From Marivirga harenae (GTDB lineage: Bacteria > Bacteroidota > Bacteroidia > Cytophagales > Cyclobacteriaceae): 64,000 nt of DNA. The notes under the pieces are model-generated. The model was not told where the DNA came from and searched no databases. It was given only the letters and a program-made list of their open reading frames with translations. Below are positions 24,862 through 32,952 of the stretch, piece by piece. The stretch covers positions 1,013,501 to 1,077,500 of the forward strand of contig NZ_CP130565.1 in assembly GCF_030534335.1 (NCBI RefSeq), given 5' to 3'. A program made the position numbers and the translations under genes. Within the stretch, counting starts at the first letter, position 1, and each line of letters opens with the position of its first letter.

Positions 24862-26745
24862 TTAGTCGGAAGTGTAATTTAATAATTTATCTAACGAATT
24901 GTAGCTGACAAAGTGGTAATTTTGTCTAGCTTTTCTATAAATACTTAGCGCTACCCTTTTATGTGTCTCACTTTTTATTAGTTCCCCATAAATTGGCATT
25001 AAGAATTTTTTTCTTCCAGTATTGACTAAAAAGTTTTCCATTGCTCCAAAAGCTCGTCTGTAGTCCTTTTTTATTGCCAGAAGAAACCATTCCGACAATA
25101 TTTCAGCATTTTCACTATCGGTGAAATCAAACTTATCATCTAGTATACTTAGGTGATTATACTCAATAGAATCTGGTAATTGATGGAAGAAATGGAGAAA
25201 TTCATGTGTGCTCCAATCTTCGGTATTTAAAGTATCGATATTTCCAGTATCCAGCCACCTTTGCACTGATTCTTCTACTGATTTAAACCTATTCGAATAT
25301 GGCTTTGGAATACTAGTAGGTATACCGGCACCATAAACCCAATCGGAAAATAACTTCTTAGGTACTACAATTTCATTTTTACCAAATAAATTTTGTTCTA
25401 GATATATGAGAAACTGTTCAGTATTAATACTTCTAAATGCATATTCTTTAAAATACTGTTGTAAAAATGCATCAAACGCTTCTCTACCAGAAATTTCTTC
25501 TAGTAACCTCAGGAAGAAATAGCCTTTATCATAAGCTATGGAAGTCATACCAACATCTGGATTTCTGCCCTCTAAATCTAATTTCAAATGAGTATCCTTT
25601 ACGTTACCATTTTCAATTAATTCCCGAGATTCTTCCGTTAGTTCCTTAAAAGAAATGGAAGCAAGCATTTCAGCATAATCTTTCCCATACATTTCTTCCA
25701 TAATACGGTACTCAAAATAAACCGTAAAGCCTTCATTTAGCCAGAAATCATTCCAGCTTGCATTAGTCACCAAATTTCCAGACCAGCTATGAGCCAATTC
25801 ATGCGCTATTAAGGATACCAAAGATTTGTCACCAGATAGAATCGTTGGGGTAGCGAAAGTTAGTCTAGGATTCTCCATTCCACCAAAGGGGAAGCTAGGA
25901 GGAAGAACCAACACATCAAATTGCTCCCAACGGTATTTTCCATATAATTTTTCAGCGGTTTCTAAAAAAGATTGTAAATCTTCTAAAGCAGTCACAGCCT
26001 TTGCCATAGTAGCTGGCTCGGCATAAATCCCTGTTTGTTTTCCTGTTTTATGGAACTCCAAATTGCCCACTGCCAAGGCCATTAAATAGGCAGGAATAGG
26101 TTGTCGCATTTTGAAGGAATAATTTCCAGTGCTATCAATTTCTTGAGGATTTTCAGCGCTCATTATTGCTAAATTTCCCTCTGCCACTTTAACCTCTGCC
26201 TCGTAAGTAAACCGAATAGCAGGAGAATCCTGAATTGGAATCCAAGAACGGCACAAAATGGCCTGCGATTGGGTGAATAGAAATGGTGCGTTTCCTGCTG
26301 TTTGTTGCGCACTTAACCACTGTAAAGCTTCTGCATTTGGAGAAGTTTTGTATTGAATACTGATTGTTTTGGAATCTTCAGACAAAGGAATATGCAAAGC
26401 CTGGCCTAAAACTTCATCCGCTTTATTCAAAAAAAAGTCCACCGTATCATTCTGATTTCTCCATACTTTTTCAATTTGTAAATTTTTAGTATCCAAAATT
26501 ATTTCACTAGTGCTCGGATATTTTCGAATGTCAAATTTTGCTACTGCTACAATTGTTTTAGTCTCAAAATCAACATTAGCATCCCATTCCAAATGGGTTA
26601 TAACAGCTTCCTGCGGCTTAGAAAATGAATGATCGTCTTTTTGCATTAAATCGTTTGTGGTAATTCTATTCTTTTTCATTTCTTTATTTTCATTACAAGA
26701 AAGCAAGCCTATAACAATGAAAAATAGTAGAGTTGTTTTTCTCAT
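24862..26745 (-). CDS. M1-family zinc aminopeptidase lipoprotein
   Basis: A 627-residue lipoprotein (signal peptide, lipobox LLSC, Cys17) anchored in the outer or inner membrane. The peptidase domain has the GGMEN exopeptidase motif at 288-292 and the zinc motif HELAH at 315-319 with Glu338 in NEGFT completing the site. The C-terminal part resembles the helical leukotriene-A4-hydrolase-like domain. It would release N-terminal residues from peptides in the periplasm or at the surface. It lies upstream of the Usp gene on the same strand with 24 bp between, perhaps co-transcribed. Confidence 0.92.
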   Translation of the reverse strand: MRKTTLLFFIVIGLLSCNENKEMKKNRITTNDLMQKDDHSFSKPQEAVITHLEWDANVDFETKTIVAVAKFDIRKYPSTSEIILDTKNLQIEKVWRNQNDTVDFFLNKADEVLGQALHIPLSEDSKTISIQYKTSPNAEALQWLSAQQTAGNAPFLFTQSQAILCRSWIPIQDSPAIRFTYEAEVKVAEGNLAIMSAENPQEIDSTGNYSFKMRQPIPAYLMALAVGNLEFHKTGKQTGIYAEPATMAKAVTALEDLQSFLETAEKLYGKYRWEQFDVLVLPPSFPFGGMENPRLTFATPTILSGDKSLVSLIAHELAHSWSGNLVTNASWNDFWLNEGFTVYFEYRIMEEMYGKDYAEMLASISFKELTEESRELIENGNVKDTHLKLDLEGRNPDVGMTSIAYDKGYFFLRLLEEISGREAFDAFLQQYFKEYAFRSINTEQFLIYLEQNLFGKNEIVVPKKLFSDWVYGAGIPTSIPKPYSNRFKSVEESVQRWLDTGNIDTLNTEDWSTHEFLHFFHQLPDSIEYNHLSILDDKFDFTDSENAEILSEWFLLAIKKDYRRAFGAMENFLVNTGRKKFLMPIYGELIKSETHKRVALSIYRKARQNYHFVSYNSLDKLLNYTSD

Positions 26746-26960
26746 TTGACAATGGGGCTTAATATTGAATTATCCTTTAGGTTCATATAAATTAAAACGA
26801 AGACTAAATTAGTTAAATGAAATTAGCTTAACTTACTAGTAATTGATTAACTTTAGTCTGCACTTAAAAAACTAATATTTAAAGTGAAAAAACTAATAAC
26901 TATCGAAATTTATTACAAGATTTTGAAGTTAACGTATTTTGTTATCATATTTGGCGGTAT

Positions 26961-27335
26961 ATGTTTAGAATGTCAGGCACACATCAGCGACCCACTGTAG
27001 TAATAGATATAGAAAAGGGTTTTTTTGAAATTTCAGGTTCTTCAATTCCAGAGAACCCTATGGATGTTTTCACTCCCATTTTCGATCATTTGAATAGATA
27101 TATGGAAAATCCATTACCTGTAACAGAATTACATTTCCGTCTAGATTATTTTAATACAAGTACTTCCAAACTAATGTTGGATATGATCCACAAAATGGAA
27201 TCTTTAATTGACGAAGACGGCAAAGACGTGAAAATCAAATGGTTTTATAGAGAAGCTGATGATGATATGATGGAGATCGGTGAAGATTTTGCTAATCTGT
27301 GCAGATTACCAATAGAGATCATTCCTTATAACTAA
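26961..27335 (+). CDS. SiaC-family regulatory phosphoprotein (former DUF1987)
   Basis: A 124-residue soluble protein. The segment FEISGSSIPENPMDVFTPIFDHL, then FRLDYFNTSTSKLMLDMI, WFYREADDDMMEIGEDFANL and the closing LPIEII match SiaC proteins. In Pseudomonas aeruginosa SiaC is phosphorylated on a Thr in the YFNTSxSK motif by SiaB and controls the diguanylate cyclase SiaD. Here no SiaA, SiaB or SiaD gene is nearby, so it is an orphan. The Thr/Ser residues of the motif are all kept. The start could also be the ATG three codons later (26970). Confidence 0.85.
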   Translation: MFRMSGTHQRPTVVIDIEKGFFEISGSSIPENPMDVFTPIFDHLNRYMENPLPVTELHFRLDYFNTSTSKLMLDMIHKMESLIDEDGKDVKIKWFYREADDDMMEIGEDFANLCRLPIEIIPYN

Positions 27336-27342
27336 AGCATTT

Positions 27343-27381
27343 TATTGGGGGGGAAACCAGCCTGAGACTGTTCTCCCACCA
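27343..27381. terminator. Imperfect hairpin between the SiaC-like and decarboxylase genes
   Basis: TTGGGGGGGAAACCAG pairs imperfectly with CTGTTCTCCCACCAA, with a 7-base G run in one arm, in the convergent spacer. It probably ends one or both transcripts. Confidence 0.45.
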
Positions 27382-27395
27382 AATGAAAAAAGGGC

Positions 27396-28610
27396 TTAAA
27401 CTTCATCCAAGAACTTCTCCAACTTTTCGATGGTTACATGATCCATAACCACTATTTTATACCATTGCGGACTTTTATGACTATCAGGAATCAAGCCATA
27501 TTTTTTACAAACTTCTTTTTGTAGAAATTGAGCTTTGATGGTGACGATGTTAGCATCAGGATATCGATAATAGTCAATATCCTTTTTATTTAAGGCTTTA
27601 CATAACCATTCAGTCCTATGGTTTAAAACCAAGGTTTTTTCAAACCAACCATTGGGCCCGTAGGTCATTAAAATCATCCAAATAGCAATGGCATTTGCTC
27701 CAGATCGAGAACCTATCAAAGTAAAATCTTGACCTTCCACGTAGCTAGCTTCTTGTGTATTGGCAAAATGCATCCAGTTTTTGCGAATTAAGAAGATTCC
27801 TGTTCCATAAGGTGCTTGAAGCATTTTATGGGCATCAAGAGTAATAGAATTCACATGTGGGTTGCTGAAATTCAAATTATTTTCAGGTTTTGCAAAGGGG
27901 TAGAAAAAGCCTCCGTAAGCCCCGTCAATATGAAGTTTGAATGGTATCTCCTTTTCAATAAAGGTATCTGTGTATATACTGACATCATCCACAGAACCGA
28001 ACATTGTGGTCATCATATTGGCCATTATAATAAAATACTTCTTTCCATCTTGCTGTGCTTGATCAATAGTGCTTTCTAAAGCTTCCTGACTAATGGAACG
28101 GTCATTTTCATCGACTTCTACTTTATAAAAATTCACTCTCAACACATTGGATGCTTTTGCAGATGAATAATGAGCATCAGAAGAGCTAATCAACGCAATT
28201 TCATCAATACTTGCTTGGTGCTCTTGCATGAAATAATTCCTATAGATCCATACAGCTTGCATATTGGCCTCAGTGCCTCCAGAAGCTACATAACCGTCAT
28301 ATTCTGTATCGCAATGCAAAATATCTTCTGCACAAACCTTGATTACTTCTTTTTCAAGTTCCTGAGTGCCTCTGAAAAAGCTTTCTGACTCGCCTAAAGT
28401 ATGACAACCTATATGATTCGGATTGTGAATTAAAGTGGATAGGTAGGGAGCATCTTCCAAAAAAGGTGCATTTTGATAAAATACCTTGTCATCCAAATGG
28501 GATGCTGGCAAACCTATAATATTTTCGGTATAATAATCTACATTTTCTGAAAGGGCAGAAAATATCCTTTTTCTAATCTCTAGTTGAGATAGTTTTTTCC
28601 ACTTTTGCAT
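27396..28610 (-). CDS. Group II PLP-dependent amino acid decarboxylase
   Basis: A 404-residue enzyme of the glutamate/tyrosine/aromatic decarboxylase fold. PLP is expected on Lys262 in TLDAHKMLQAPYGTG, with Asp229 in LHIDGAYGGF as the pyridine partner and ASGGTEANMQA near 109-119 as the phosphate site. The substrate (glutamate, aspartate, tyrosine or histidine) cannot be told from sequence. It stands alone: the 174-bp upstream spacer separates it from a cluster of small membrane proteins transcribed the other way. It might feed beta-alanine, GABA or an amine for acid resistance. Confidence 0.9.
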   Translation of the reverse strand: MQKWKKLSQLEIRKRIFSALSENVDYYTENIIGLPASHLDDKVFYQNAPFLEDAPYLSTLIHNPNHIGCHTLGESESFFRGTQELEKEVIKVCAEDILHCDTEYDGYVASGGTEANMQAVWIYRNYFMQEHQASIDEIALISSSDAHYSSAKASNVLRVNFYKVEVDENDRSISQEALESTIDQAQQDGKKYFIIMANMMTTMFGSVDDVSIYTDTFIEKEIPFKLHIDGAYGGFFYPFAKPENNLNFSNPHVNSITLDAHKMLQAPYGTGIFLIRKNWMHFANTQEASYVEGQDFTLIGSRSGANAIAIWMILMTYGPNGWFEKTLVLNHRTEWLCKALNKKDIDYYRYPDANIVTIKAQFLQKEVCKKYGLIPDSHKSPQWYKIVVMDHVTIEKLEKFLDEV

Positions 28611-28784
28611 GATTTAGAAATTTAAATTTTTTGAAATTGGTCAGATTCCTCGTGCGGAGATCTTGGAAAGGTTCTACAAAAGTAAGAATTTTAATTTCAT
28701 TTCCAATATGACGTAATTTGGCATAAAATTTTTCACACTAAAATCTTAATTTTTATATTAGTATCAAGAATCAATCATTAAGAA

Positions 28785-28928
28785 ATGAAATACAAGCTTG
28801 TCCGCTACAAAGATTACAAAATTGCGAAATTCTCTTTAATTCTTCTTAGTGCAATTGTATTACTTAGAGCAATACCTTTTGGCTTTGGTGCTTTATATGC
28901 ATTAATCGAAAATTATTTTATTAAATAA
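28785..28928 (+). CDS. Small membrane protein, first of three (47 aa)
   Basis: ATG 28785 to TAA 28926-28928 gives 47 residues: a basic N-terminus (MKYKLVRYKDYKIAKF), a hydrophobic helix at about 17-40 (SLILLSAIVLLRAIPFGFGALYAL) with an internal Arg and Pro, and a short polar end. Too short for most gene callers. It shares its first five residues and the first 15 bases (ATGAAATACAAGCTT) with the next gene, which starts after one base, so the pair looks like a tandem duplication. No database family is recognised. Confidence 0.6.
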   Translation: MKYKLVRYKDYKIAKFSLILLSAIVLLRAIPFGFGALYALIENYFIK

Positions 28929-28929
28929 G

Positions 28930-29055
28930 ATGAAATACAAGCTTATACCCGAATCAAGATATTATCTATTATTAACCATTTCTATTTTTGCGGGTGCAAT
29001 AGTATTAGCTTATGGATTGGGTTACCTCGCAGGAATGATATCGAAATTATTTTAA
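28930..29055 (+). CDS. Small membrane protein, second of three (41 aa)
   Basis: ATG 28930 to TAA 29053-29055 gives 41 residues: MKYKLIPESRYY, then a hydrophobic span (about 13-38, LLLTISIFAGAIVLAYGLGYLAGMI) and a KLF end. It begins one base after the first small gene and ends four bases before the third, so the three appear to be one translation-coupled unit. The Gly-rich helix (GLGYLAG) would favour helix packing. Whether it is a toxin-like, transporter-accessory or stress peptide is open. Confidence 0.6.
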   Translation: MKYKLIPESRYYLLLTISIFAGAIVLAYGLGYLAGMISKLF

Positions 29056-29059
29056 TATA

Positions 29060-29323
29060 ATGGAAAAAATCAAGAAAGAGCATTTTATCGGTTTTTTTGT
29101 AGGTATACTTGCTGTATTGATTTTCGATTTTGCTCTCAAACATCAAAAATATATTGATGCTTTTAATAAAGGCTATGAAAAAGCACAGCAATCTCAGGTA
29201 AAAAAAATTAATTCTTTCCATATTTATTCAAAAATCTTAACCTTCACTCAATTTAATGGTAGGTTATTTTCATCTTTGGTAAGGTTTCCTTTCATCGACT
29301 TGGAGGTAAAAATTAATGCTTGA
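29060..29323 (+). CDS. Small membrane protein, third of three (87 aa)
   Basis: ATG 29060 to TGA 29321-29323 gives 87 residues. A basic start (MEKIKKEH) is followed by a membrane helix (FIGFFVGILAVLIFDFAL, about 9-26), then a charged soluble part (KHQKYIDAFNKGYEKAQQSQVKK). The last 25 residues overlap, on the opposite strand, the 3' end of the four-helix-bundle gene over 76 bases, so the tail's codon choice is constrained. The tail (FTQFNGRLFSSLVRFP) may be an artefact of read-through; an internal stop would need checking. It is the last member of the small-protein cassette. Confidence 0.55.
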   Translation: MEKIKKEHFIGFFVGILAVLIFDFALKHQKYIDAFNKGYEKAQQSQVKKINSFHIYSKILTFTQFNGRLFSSLVRFPFIDLEVKINA

Positions 29324-29892
29324 GTTATTAAGCCGAGAATTATCAAAAGCCCTAGTTCTAAGTAGGAAAGACTAGCATTGCTGGTAACTATAGATCGAGA
29401 ATTATTATATAAATCTTCTCCAACTTTCATTTGAATGGTTGACAACTTATTTAACAATTCTATATTTTCATTATACAAGTTATTTAGCTTATAAACTCCT
29501 ATTTTTGGATTTTGCTCAACTACTCTGAGCTTTTCATAATTATCAAGGTAATCTTTAAATACAGTTTTCTCTGCCACTGTTAAATAAGTCATTTGATAAT
29601 CCGATAATAGGGAATCAACCTGTTTATTTATAAGTGCAAACTCATCATCAATATCTATACCTTGCTTTTGTCCAAAATCAGTCAACAAATATTTCTTCTC
29701 CTGAGTAGCGGTAGCTAATTTGAAAATATAATTTTCAACTAAGAGCCTATCCTTGTAGACAGAACTAAAAGTTTCACCCAATTCATTGATGTTTTTATTT
29801 TCCCAACGATTATTAATTAGCACTAATACTAAAATAACAATAAGGGCAGATGCCAATTTTAACTTTTGCTGAATGAAATAGGAAAAATGCAT
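29248..29892 (-). CDS. Stand-alone four-helix-bundle chemoreceptor-type sensor domain
   Basis: 214 residues with a membrane helix at about 11-27, a periplasmic helical region of about 150 residues, and a second helix at about 176-196, then a short cytoplasmic end (KSMKGNLTKDENNLPLN). The helical region has the pattern of the 4HB_MCP ligand-binding domain (e.g. ATATQEKKYLLTDFGQ). There is no HAMP, kinase or methyl-accepting part, so it is a receptor module without an output domain. It is convergent with, and overlaps by 76 bases, the third small membrane protein. Its partner is unknown. Confidence 0.7.
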   Translation of the reverse strand: MHFSYFIQQKLKLASALIVILVLVLINNRWENKNINELGETFSSVYKDRLLVENYIFKLATATQEKKYLLTDFGQKQGIDIDDEFALINKQVDSLLSDYQMTYLTVAEKTVFKDYLDNYEKLRVVEQNPKIGVYKLNNLYNENIELLNKLSTIQMKVGEDLYNNSRSIVTSNASLSYLELGLLIILGLITQALIFTSKSMKGNLTKDENNLPLN

Positions 29893-30068
29893 AGTGTTTT
29901 CATTTTAAATAATAATAAGATAGGCAAATCTTTAGACACTAAATAATAAGAACCAAAAAATACTTACATCAGATAGAGAAAACATAATAAAGTCTATCGC
30001 CAAATTAAAAAGTTGTTTGAATTTCTAATTTGTGATTATAAGTATTTCATTTCAACCCCCCAAAAAAC

Positions 30069-30392
30069 TCATAACAAAATAATTTCCTTTACCACCTCTT
30101 TTCCAAGCTCTTCTCTGAACAAATGTATAATTCTTTCCTTGCTCATATGAAGTTCCTGTTTTAGAGCACTGGATTCAACCGTTACGAAAAGCTTGCTTTC
30201 CTTCATAAAAACTCCTTTAGTTCTACTTGCGATTGCTTTCCCCATTAATTTCGGCCATAAATTCACCACCTGTGTTTGGTCAACCTTTCTATTTAAGTGA
30301 TAAGCATCAAACATCTCATTAATGACCTGACCCAAAGGAGTAGCCTCCGATTTTCTGATGCTGGCTGGATGTGGATTTTTCTTTTTATACAT
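30069..30392 (-). CDS. DciA-like (DUF721) protein
   Basis: A 107-residue basic protein without membrane helix. It has the DUF721 pattern of a short helical start (PLGQVINEMFDAYHL), WPKLMGKAIASRTKGVF, then KLFVTVESSALKQELHMSKERIIHLFREEL. DciA is the helicase loader accessory found in bacteria lacking DnaC. It is downstream of recF on the same strand (96 bp), a frequent arrangement in Bacteroidota and other phyla. Confidence 0.85.
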   Translation of the reverse strand: MYKKKNPHPASIRKSEATPLGQVINEMFDAYHLNRKVDQTQVVNLWPKLMGKAIASRTKGVFMKESKLFVTVESSALKQELHMSKERIIHLFREELGKEVVKEIILL

Positions 30393-30488
30393 TTTCTTGA
30401 GTTCTTATGTGGAATCTATTAGTTAATCGTACAAATTGCTTTTCGGTACATAATATCAGATCGATACAAGCCTTTCTCTTGTAATTGC

Positions 30489-31583
30489 CTAATAGGCTCT
30501 ATTTTGGTCTAGTTCAAAAAATTTCTTTTCTGTATTGATATCTTTCAAATAGTCTTTACTTCTTTCGGCTCTGGCATCGGTCAAGAATATCTGACCAAAC
30601 CTTCCGTCCGCCATCATTTTCAACAAATAAGCTATTCTTTTATCATCCAATTTATCAAAAATATCATCTAACAAAAGTAGTGGCTTTTGATTTTTAGCGG
30701 CTTTCAATAATTCAAATTGCGCTAATTTTAAGGCAATTACAAATGATTTCTGCTGTCCTTGAGAACCAAATTTCTTGACTTGCTTTCCTTCCGAGAGAAA
30801 CACATAATCATCTTTATGAATTCCCAATGTCGTCCTCCCTTGTCGAAAATCTTTTTGCTGTTGTGATCTGAAATCCGTTTCGAAAGCATTTGTTACTCGG
30901 GTTTCATAATTAATATTGACTTCTTCCTGACCATCCGATAACTCTTGATAAAATTCCTTGAAAATAGGTAAGAAATTTTCCATCAAAGTATTGCGCTCTT
31001 CAGAAATACTTAAAGCCAATGGAATCATTAGTTCATCATAAGGAGCCAACTGATCAGCTGAAAATCTGCTTCTTTCTAAAAATGACTTTAGCAATGTATT
31101 CCTTTGCTTTAAGAGATGATTATATTTCACCAATAATTTCAAGTATTCTTGGTCTAATTGACAGAGCAGATTATCAAAGAACTTTCTCCTCATTTCACTG
31201 GCTTCCCTAACTATATCTGTATCCTGCGGGATTATCATTACCAATGGGAGTTTACCAATATGCTCGCTCAGTTTATCATATTCTTTTCCTGCCCATCTTA
31301 CCATTTTTTTTTCTCCTAAACGGACAGCACAAAGCATTTCCACATTCTTATCCTCCACCTCAAAATTGGCTTTAATAGAAAAAAAAGCTTCTTCATGCAA
31401 AATATTATCCTTATCCACCGCATTAAAAGCACTTTTGGTGAAAGCCAAATAATAAATCGCATCAAGCAAGTTTGTTTTTCCCACTCCATTTCGTCCCAAA
31501 AAGCAATTAATGCCATCCACAAATGAGAAATCTGCTTGCGGATAGTTTTTGAATTGAGCTAATCGAATATTTTGGAGCTTCAT
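30489..31583 (-). CDS. recF: DNA replication and repair protein RecF
   Basis: An SMC-like ATPase that loads RecA at gaps with RecO and RecR. From the ATG at 31583 the protein is 364 residues. The frame opens upstream to a GTG at 31592, but MKLQNIRLAQFKNY is the family start. Walker A GRNGVGKT is at 30-37, an ABC-like signature region lies around FGSQGQQKSF, and Walker B/D-loop LLLDDIFDKLDDKR is near the C-terminus. It is followed by the DciA-like gene, and faces pdhA across a 109-bp divergent spacer. In many genomes recF is near dnaA and dnaN; here it is not. Confidence 0.93.
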   Translation of the reverse strand: MKLQNIRLAQFKNYPQADFSFVDGINCFLGRNGVGKTNLLDAIYYLAFTKSAFNAVDKDNILHEEAFFSIKANFEVEDKNVEMLCAVRLGEKKMVRWAGKEYDKLSEHIGKLPLVMIIPQDTDIVREASEMRRKFFDNLLCQLDQEYLKLLVKYNHLLKQRNTLLKSFLERSRFSADQLAPYDELMIPLALSISEERNTLMENFLPIFKEFYQELSDGQEEVNINYETRVTNAFETDFRSQQQKDFRQGRTTLGIHKDDYVFLSEGKQVKKFGSQGQQKSFVIALKLAQFELLKAAKNQKPLLLLDDIFDKLDDKRIAYLLKMMADGRFGQIFLTDARAERSKDYLKDINTEKKFFELDQNRAY

Positions 31584-31692
31584 TTTTCGCACTTGTGGGT
31601 TTTTTCGTTATTTTCGCATCCCGTAACAAGATGAACAAAGTTAAGTTATTCTTTTGTGACGGAAGAAATACATCAAAAAAAGAAAAAGCATT

Positions 31693-32712
31693 ATGGCTAC
31701 AAAGAAATCAAAAACTGCCAATAAAAAGAGTTTCGATAAGGAAACTTATATGGAATGGTTCAGGTCCATGTCCTTAATGAGAAGGTTTGAGGAAAAAGCT
31801 GGGCAACTATACGGTCAGCAGAAAATCAGTGGCTTTTGCCACCTTTACATTGGACAGGAGGCTTGCGTAGCTGGTGCTGTTAGTGCATTAAAAAAAGGCG
31901 ATAAATATATCACTGCTTATAAGGACCATGCGCATCCGATCGGTTTAGGAACTGATCCGAAGGCAGTAATGGCTGAACTTTTTGGTAAAGAAACGGGGGT
32001 TTCCAAAGGAAAAGGAGGCTCCATGCACATGTTCGATAAAGAGAATCATTTTTTTGGTGGACATGGGATTGTAGGTGGACAGATTCCTTTGGGAGCAGGA
32101 ATCGCATTTTCTGAGCAATACAAAGGAACAGATAATGTGTGCATTACTTATATGGGTGACGGTGCTGTTCGTCAGGGAGCTTTCCACGAAGCTTTAAATA
32201 TGGCAATGAGCATGAAATTACCTGTAATCTTTGCTATAGAAAATAATGGTTACGCCATGGGAACTTCTGTGAAAAGAACCTCTAACGTGACCGAATTACA
32301 TACCTTGGGTGAAGCATATGATATGCCTTCAAAAGGGGTAGATGCTATGAATGTGGAAAATGTTCACAATGCCGTGGCAGAGGCAGCTGAAAGAGCAAGG
32401 AAAGGGGATGGTCCAACTTTATTGGAATTCAGAACTTATCGATATAAAGGGCATTCTATGTCTGACCCCGCTAAATATAGAACTAAAGAGGAGCTAGAAG
32501 AATACAAAGGTAAAGATCCTATTGAGCAAGCTAAGGAAGCCATTTTGAAAAATAAATACGCTTCTGAGGATGAATTGAAAGAAATCGATAACGAGCAAAA
32601 AGAAATCGTAAAAGAATGCGTGAAGTTTGCCGAAGAATCTGATTTCCCTCATGTTGATGAAGTTTACAGAGATGTTTACGCTCAAGAGGATTATCCTTTT
32701 ATAGTGGATTAA
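31693..32712 (+). CDS. pdhA: Pyruvate dehydrogenase E1 component, alpha subunit
   Basis: A 339-residue thiamine-diphosphate enzyme subunit (E1 alpha2beta2 type). Clear features are the Arg-rich MRRFEEKAGQLYGQQK start, GHGIVGGQIPLGAGIAF, and the ThDP motif GDGAVRQGAFHEALNMAMSMKLPVIFAIENN near 155-185, ending in N-N. The regulatory-site-like TYRYKGHSMSDPAKYR is also present. It decarboxylates pyruvate and passes the acetyl group to E2. No beta subunit or E2 gene follows; a hairpin-rich 234-bp spacer does. Other E1 alpha (branched-chain) relatives are similar, but the sequence fits pyruvate dehydrogenase best. Confidence 0.9.
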   Translation: MATKKSKTANKKSFDKETYMEWFRSMSLMRRFEEKAGQLYGQQKISGFCHLYIGQEACVAGAVSALKKGDKYITAYKDHAHPIGLGTDPKAVMAELFGKETGVSKGKGGSMHMFDKENHFFGGHGIVGGQIPLGAGIAFSEQYKGTDNVCITYMGDGAVRQGAFHEALNMAMSMKLPVIFAIENNGYAMGTSVKRTSNVTELHTLGEAYDMPSKGVDAMNVENVHNAVAEAAERARKGDGPTLLEFRTYRYKGHSMSDPAKYRTKEELEEYKGKDPIEQAKEAILKNKYASEDELKEIDNEQKEIVKECVKFAEESDFPHVDEVYRDVYAQEDYPFIVD

Positions 32713-32723
32713 AGGCTTCAATG

Positions 32724-32810
32724 CTAAACCTGTCAGATTTCAATTTGAAAAATCTTCAAGCTATTAAATATAGCAGTAATAATTACTAGTGAAAACCTGA
32801 CAGGGTTTAG
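32724..32810. repeat. Pair of inverted palindromes forming a large hairpin after pdhA
   Basis: CTAAACCTGTCAGATTTC (32724-32741) and GAAAACCTGACAGGGTTTAG (32791-32810) are near-complementary, making arms of about 18-20 bases with a 49-base loop. Each arm itself contains the dispersed AAACCTG/CAGGTTT palindrome (copies 2 and 3). Confidence 0.6.
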
Positions 32811-32814
32811 TACC

Positions 32815-32887
32815 GTGCCTAGCACCATGGTTGGTGGAGAACCGACCATTTAATGTTTATTAGTTTAAATCCCAAAGCTTTAAACTA
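32815..32887. other. Three further hairpins in the pdhA-TPR spacer
   Basis: GTGC-CTA-GCAC (32815-32825), GGTTGGT-GGAGA-ACCGACC (32829-32847, one G-U pair) and TAGTTTAAA-TCCCAAAGC-TTTAAACTA (32861-32887, perfect 9-bp arms) follow in sequence. It may be the untranslated end of pdhA or a structured RNA; nothing known was recognised. Confidence 0.5.
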
Positions 32888-32900
32888 TTAAATGATGGAA

Positions 32901-32933
32901 TTGGGTAATAATAAATAAATTTTTATAGCTTTG
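32901..32933 (+). promoter_or_regulatory. Promoter of the TPR protein gene
   Basis: TTG at 32901-32903 and TAGCTTTG at 32926-32933 (TAnnTTTG), 22 bases apart, 19 bases before the preferred ATG at 32953. Confidence 0.55.
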
Positions 32934-32952
32934 CGGTCTTAAAATAGTGGCA

